From positions 22,568 to 86,567 of the forward strand of contig JAVVTQ010000002.1 in NCBI GenBank assembly GCA_036653595.1: a stretch of 64,000 bases of DNA. Reading direction: 5' to 3'. How positions within the stretch are numbered: the stretch's first letter is position 1; each line of letters begins with the position of its first letter. Shown one piece after another: positions 60,558 through 64,000 of this stretch. The notes under the pieces were generated by a model that saw only the letters and a list, made by a program, of their open reading frames with translations, was not told where the DNA came from and made no database searches. Made by a program: the position numbers and the translations under genes. The DNA is from JAVVTQ01 sp036653595. GTDB lineage: Bacteria > Bacillota > Clostridia > Oscillospirales > Ruminococcaceae.

Positions 60558-62114
60558 TTATTTTGCATAGTCAATTGCGCGGCTTTCGCGAATGACGTTC
60601 ACTTTTATCTGGCCGGGGTAATTTAGCTCGCCCTCGATGCGGGTGACAATGTCGTGTGCGACAATAGTCAGCTCGTCATCACTGACGGATTCCGGCTTCA
60701 CCAATATGCGGATTTCACGCCCTGCCTGAATTGCGAACGAGCGCTCAACTCCATCGTAGGAATTTGCTATTTCTTCGAGTTTTTCAAGGCGTTTGATATA
60801 GTTTTCAATGTTCTCGCTGCGCGCGCCGGGTCTTGCAGCGGAAATGGCGTCTGCTGCCATAACGATAAATGCCAGCGGTGTTTTCGGCTCAACATCATTG
60901 TGGTGGGCCTCAATAGCATGAATCGTCGCGGGACTCTCTTTGTAGCGCTTTGCCACATCGACACCGATTTGGATGTGCGTGCCCTCCATCTCGTGATCGA
61001 GCGCCTTGCCTATATCGTGCAGCAGTCCCGCTCGGCGCGCAGCCACCGGGTCAACCCCCAGCTCTGCGGCGAGCATTCCTGAAAGCAGCGCCACTTCAAC
61101 GGAATGATTGAGCACATTTTGGCCGTAGCTTGTGCGATAGTGCAGCCTGCCGAGAAGCTTTACAAGATCCGGGTGTATTCCGTGAACCCCGACCTCAAGG
61201 ACAACTCTCTCGCCCTCTTTTTTGATTATCTGATCGACCTCGCGGCGCGCCTTCTCGACTGTTTCCTCAATGCGTGCCGGGTGAATGCGCCCATCGGATA
61301 TGAGTTTTTCGAGTGCAAGTCGGGCAACCTCACGGCGAATCGGGTCAAAGCTCGACAGCGTGATAGCCTCCGGCGTGTCGTCGATTATGAGGTCGACACC
61401 GGTGACCGTTTCAAGCGTTCTTATGTTTCTGCCCTCTCTGCCAATGATGCGGCCCTTCATCTCGTCGTTCGGAAGAGCAACAACCGACACCGTGGCCTCG
61501 GAAGCATGGTCTGCCGCACAGCGCGCTATGGCGATGCTTATCATGTTGCGCGCCATCTGCTCTGACTCGTCCTTAAGCTGCTGGTCATAGTAATTGATGC
61601 GAAGTGCCTTTTCGTGCGTCAGCTCCTCGTCGAGCTGAGCGAGCAACAGCTCCTTTGCCTGTTCGGCTGTAAAGCCCGACACCTTTTCGAGCATTTCGAA
61701 GCGGCTTTTTTTGAGCTGCTCCGCCTCGGCAATCTTTTGCTCAAGCTCTGCGGAACGTCTCGAAATTCGGGCTTCCTCCTGCTCAAACTGCTCTGTTTTT
61801 TTGTCAAGATTTTCTTCTTTTTGGAATATCCTGCGCTCCTGGCGCTGTATCTCATTACGTCTTTCGCGCAGCTCTCGGTCTGACTCTCCGCGCATTTTGA
61901 AGATCTCGTCCTTGGCCTCAAGGACAACTTCCTTGCGTTTTTGCTCAGCGGTTTTTATAGCGTCATTGACTATTCTTTTTGCCTCGTCCTCGGCCGAGCC
62001 TATGCGGGCCTCAGCAACCTTTCGACGATAGGCCATTCCGAAATAAAAACATGCGGCACCTGAAATAATTGCCGCTGCAACCGCTGAAACAATTGCAACC
62101 CAAATTGCTACCAT
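60558..62114 (-). CDS. rny: Ribonuclease Y
   Basis: 518 aa, family size. Membrane-anchored endoribonuclease that starts mRNA decay and processes operon mRNAs. N-terminal TM helix (about 4-25), long coiled coil (about 30-200, rich in Glu, Arg and Lys), KH RNA-binding domain KGRIIGREGRNIRTLE (about 220-235), then an HD domain with LLHDIGKALDHE (about 360-371) carrying the metal-binding His-Asp. Start at 62114 (MVAIWVAIV) with GGAGGA ten bases upstream; the open frame reaches further but without a binding site. RicT, encoded at 14908, belongs to the complex that directs RNase Y. Confidence 0.97.
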   Translation of the reverse strand: MVAIWVAIVSAVAAAIISGAACFYFGMAYRRKVAEARIGSAEDEAKRIVNDAIKTAEQKRKEVVLEAKDEIFKMRGESDRELRERRNEIQRQERRIFQKEENLDKKTEQFEQEEARISRRSAELEQKIAEAEQLKKSRFEMLEKVSGFTAEQAKELLLAQLDEELTHEKALRINYYDQQLKDESEQMARNMISIAIARCAADHASEATVSVVALPNDEMKGRIIGREGRNIRTLETVTGVDLIIDDTPEAITLSSFDPIRREVARLALEKLISDGRIHPARIEETVEKARREVDQIIKKEGERVVLEVGVHGIHPDLVKLLGRLHYRTSYGQNVLNHSVEVALLSGMLAAELGVDPVAARRAGLLHDIGKALDHEMEGTHIQIGVDVAKRYKESPATIHAIEAHHNDVEPKTPLAFIVMAADAISAARPGARSENIENYIKRLEKLEEIANSYDGVERSFAIQAGREIRILVKPESVSDDELTIVAHDIVTRIEGELNYPGQIKVNVIRESRAIDYAK

Positions 62115-62196
62115 TGTTTCATGGTCCTCCATTTTTCTATTTTTATAATATGCGGTATAAAGGCGGTATCTTTCCCCACCACAAATATCCTTTAAT

Positions 62197-62226
62197 ATTG
62201 TAATGTTTTTCATATATGATTGTCAA
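62197..62226 (-). promoter_or_regulatory. Promoter of rny
   Basis: Minus strand: perfect TTGACA (62221-62226), 18 bases, TACAAT (62197-62202). Divergent from the thrS promoter 40 bases away. Confidence 0.7.
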
Positions 62227-62265
62227 TACAAAACGTAATATTGTGCATTATAATTAATTTCATAC

Positions 62266-62294
62266 TTGACTATCGGCCTGACTTGTGCTATAAA
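62266..62294 (+). promoter_or_regulatory. Promoter of the thrS T-box transcript
   Basis: TTGACT (62266-62271), 17 bases, TATAAA (62289-62294), placing the transcript start near 62301. Confidence 0.75.
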
Positions 62295-62300
62295 CTAATT

Positions 62301-62545
62301 AATATCGAGGATAAATGTTGACCGCAGACCGCTTTTCAATACGGTTTTTCAAGAGAGCGCTTCTTTGCTGTGAGAGCGCAAAACCGTGGACAGCGCACCA
62401 CTGCGCGAGTTTCGCGGGTGAACCTGCGACGTTTGCTGCGTTAATGCATTATGAGCGGCGCTTTTTTTTGCGCAATTCGGGTGGAACCGTGGAGTGCTTT
62501 TTGCTTCATCCCTTTTTATCGAGGGATGGAGCTTTTATTTTTATG
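62301..62545 (+). ncRNA. T-box leader of thrS (specifier ACC, Thr)
   Basis: Controls thrS by sensing uncharged tRNA-Thr. The T-box sequence GGGTGGAACCGTGG (62479-62492) matches the conserved T-box core. Stem I can be drawn from CGCAG (62323-62327) with CTGCG (62401-62405). Its distal arm is ACGGTTTT/AAAACCGT enclosing AGAGAGCGC...GAGAGCGC. The specifier loop leaves ACC (62397-62399) followed by A just before the closing stem, in the expected place. A CGCGGG/CCTGCG hairpin (62413-62428) fits stem III. The terminator GCTTCATCCC/GGGATGGAGC (62503-62532) with TTTTATTTTTA follows and shares ATCCC with the antiterminator partner GGGT. Confidence 0.88.
62503..62543 (+). terminator. T-box-controlled terminator before thrS
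   Basis: GCTTCATCCC (62503-62512) pairs with GGGATGGAGC (62523-62532), 10 bp with one G-U, then a T-rich tail to 62543. The ATCCC arm can instead pair with GGGT of the T-box. Confidence 0.85.
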
Positions 62546-62699
62546 CGGGGTTCGGGAATGCCCCTTCTCTCGGATTTTTGCGCCTCCATTTGCTCGCGTT
62601 TTACCGCATTCAAAATTTCTGCTCGATTCCTTTCGAGAGCAAGCTCTCGTGTTTGGCGTTCGATTTCACTTTCGGATATTTTATAAGGAGAAAACTGAT

Positions 62700-64000
62700 A
62701 TGGCAAAAATCAATGTGACACTGCGCGACGATGTCCGCGAATTTGAGAGCGGAATCACTGTTGCGGAAATTGCAAAATCAATCGGTGCCGGGCTTTACAA
62801 AGCCGCCTGTGCCGCAAAAATCGACACCGAGGTGTGCGACTTGCGCACTCCCCTGACAAAGGACTGCAAGGTTTCGATTTTGACCTTTGACGCACCCGAG
62901 GGCAAGCACGCTTTTTGGCACACCGGCTCGCACGTGCTCGCGGAGGCAGTCATGCGCCTCTATCCTCAAAGCAAGCTCACCATCGGCCCCGCGATTGAAA
63001 ACGGCTTTTACTACGATATAGACAGCGATACTGTCTTCACGCCGGAGATTCTCGAAAAGCTCGAAGCCGAGATGAGGAAAATCGTCAAGGAGGATCAGCC
63101 CATATCGCGCTTTGTGCTGTCGCGCGCCGACGCGCTCGAGAAGATGAAGCACGACGAGTACAAGCTGGAGCTTATAAACGAGCTGCCCGCGGACAGTGAG
63201 ATAAGCTTTTACGAGCAGGGCGGCTTCACCGACCTCTGCGCAGGACCGCATCTCATGAGCACAGGCCCGCTCGCGGCCGTAAAGCTTATGAACGTGACCG
63301 GCGCCTATTGGCGCGCCGATGCAAAGAACAAGATGCTCCAGCGCATTTACGGAATCGCATTTCCAAAAGCTTCACTGCTGACGGATTATCTCGTCATGCT
63401 TGAGGAGGCAAAAAAGCGCGACCATCGAAAGCTCGGGCGCGAGCTTGAGTTGTTCGATATTTACGATGAGGGACCCGGCTTCCCGTTTTTTCTGCCCAAG
63501 GGCGTGATTCTGCGCAACGAGCTTGAAAACATGTGGCGCGAGGAACACCGCAAGGCAGGCTATAAGGAGATTAAAACTCCCATTATGCTCAACCGCGAGC
63601 TTTGGGAAACCTCCGGGCATTGGGATCACTATAAAAACAACATGTATACGACCGTGATAGACGGCGAGGATTTTGCCATCAAGCCGATGAACTGTCCCGG
63701 TGGAATGCTCGTCTACAAAAGCAAGCTTATGAGCTACCGCGATCTTCCGTTTCGCTGCGGCGAGCTTGGCCTGGTTCACCGCCATGAGCTTTCCGGCGCT
63801 CTGCACGGGCTTATGCGCGTCCGCTGCTTCACACAAGACGACGCCCATATCTTCATGACAGAGGATCAGATTGAGGATGAAATTCTGGGGGTTGCGCACC
63901 TCATTGACAAGTTCTACAAAATGTTCGGCTTTGAGTACACACTTGAGCTCTCAACTCGCCCCGCTGACTTTATGGGCGAAGCAGCACAGTGGGATAAGGC
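62700..64000 (+). CDS. thrS: Threonine-tRNA ligase (partial, 3' end outside window)
   Basis: 433 codons visible of about 640. Charges tRNA-Thr. N-terminal TGS domain (about 1-60), then the editing domain with HTGSHVLAEAV (HxxxH, about 74-84) and the late zinc-ligand pair in DLCAGPHL (about 178-185), which hydrolyse Ser-tRNA-Thr. The class II catalytic core begins near 245, with motif 1 FPFFLPKG to TPIMLNRELWETSGHW, zinc-binding Cys in KPMNCPGGM (about 331-339), and motif 2 RCGELGLVHRHELSGALHGL (about 356-375). The anticodon-binding domain lies beyond base 64000. ATG at 62700 with AAGGAG upstream. Regulated by the T-box leader. Confidence 0.97.
   Translation, partial: MAKINVTLRDDVREFESGITVAEIAKSIGAGLYKAACAAKIDTEVCDLRTPLTKDCKVSILTFDAPEGKHAFWHTGSHVLAEAVMRLYPQSKLTIGPAIENGFYYDIDSDTVFTPEILEKLEAEMRKIVKEDQPISRFVLSRADALEKMKHDEYKLELINELPADSEISFYEQGGFTDLCAGPHLMSTGPLAAVKLMNVTGAYWRADAKNKMLQRIYGIAFPKASLLTDYLVMLEEAKKRDHRKLGRELELFDIYDEGPGFPFFLPKGVILRNELENMWREEHRKAGYKEIKTPIMLNRELWETSGHWDHYKNNMYTTVIDGEDFAIKPMNCPGGMLVYKSKLMSYRDLPFRCGELGLVHRHELSGALHGLMRVRCFTQDDAHIFMTEDQIEDEILGVAHLIDKFYKMFGFEYTLELSTRPADFMGEAAQWDK

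Noticed and set aside
1..64000. CRISPR arrays, insertion sequences, prophage genes, tRNA or rRNA genes
   Set aside because: No regularly spaced repeats, transposase or integrase motifs, phage structural genes or tRNA cloverleaf sequences were seen on either strand.

Overview
The window reads as a chromosomal segment of an anaerobic member of the Bacillota, most likely class Clostridia. Supporting signs are AGGAGG-type ribosome binding sites, a T-box leader on thrS, the darA-holB-ricT block, the asp23-DAK2-recG block, RNase Y, and many hairpins followed by T runs. Coding density is high and both strands are used. I see no tRNA or rRNA genes, CRISPR array, insertion sequence, integrase or phage module. 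Species cannot be named from this.

Layout. 1-1710: nucleoside hydrolase (cut by the window edge) and an M42-like peptidase, minus strand. 1952-5275: sugar kinase, CCA-adding enzyme and cyclophilin, plus strand. 5384-7008: divergent DUF421 membrane protein and SIS-domain protein. 7317-12028: three unfamiliar membrane proteins: two paralogues with an N-terminal SRPBCC-like domain, one TM segment and repeated extracellular modules, then a six-TM protein with a repeat-rich, histone-H1-like tail. 12408-17024: minus-strand housekeeping block darA, holB, ricT, a small ferredoxin, trmN6-like, rsmI and a phosphoesterase. 17363-22360: MATE exporter and a 1057-aa sensor diguanylate cyclase. 22650-27447: TetR regulator divergent from an MMPL exporter and its secreted heptad-repeat partner. 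27661-32753: glutamine-amidotransferase-like hydrolase, amino acid permease, tadA, CPBP protease and MATE exporter.

32817-47321 is a carbohydrate locus. On the minus strand run a Gfo/Idh/MocA dehydrogenase, a TIM-barrel epimerase, a complete sugar ABC importer, a LacI regulator, a zinc alcohol dehydrogenase, a second TIM-barrel enzyme and RbsD. Divergently on the plus strand run a second LacI regulator and two paralogous TIM-barrel enzymes. The set looks like import of a sugar, polyol or glycoside, its oxidation, and isomerisation, elimination or cleavage of the keto-sugar. malQ and a DUF1893 gene follow.

49900-53159 is the most unusual part: a protein with a Pro/Gln/Tyr-rich head and an ABC-ATPase-like body in which every nucleotide-handling motif is altered. 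It overlaps by ATGA a multi-TM protein carrying what looks like a SipW-type signal-peptidase domain. 53355-62114 returns to core genes (DD-carboxypeptidase, recG, DAK2 protein, Asp23, MATE, RNase Y). The window ends in thrS behind a T-box leader whose specifier codon reads ACC (Thr).
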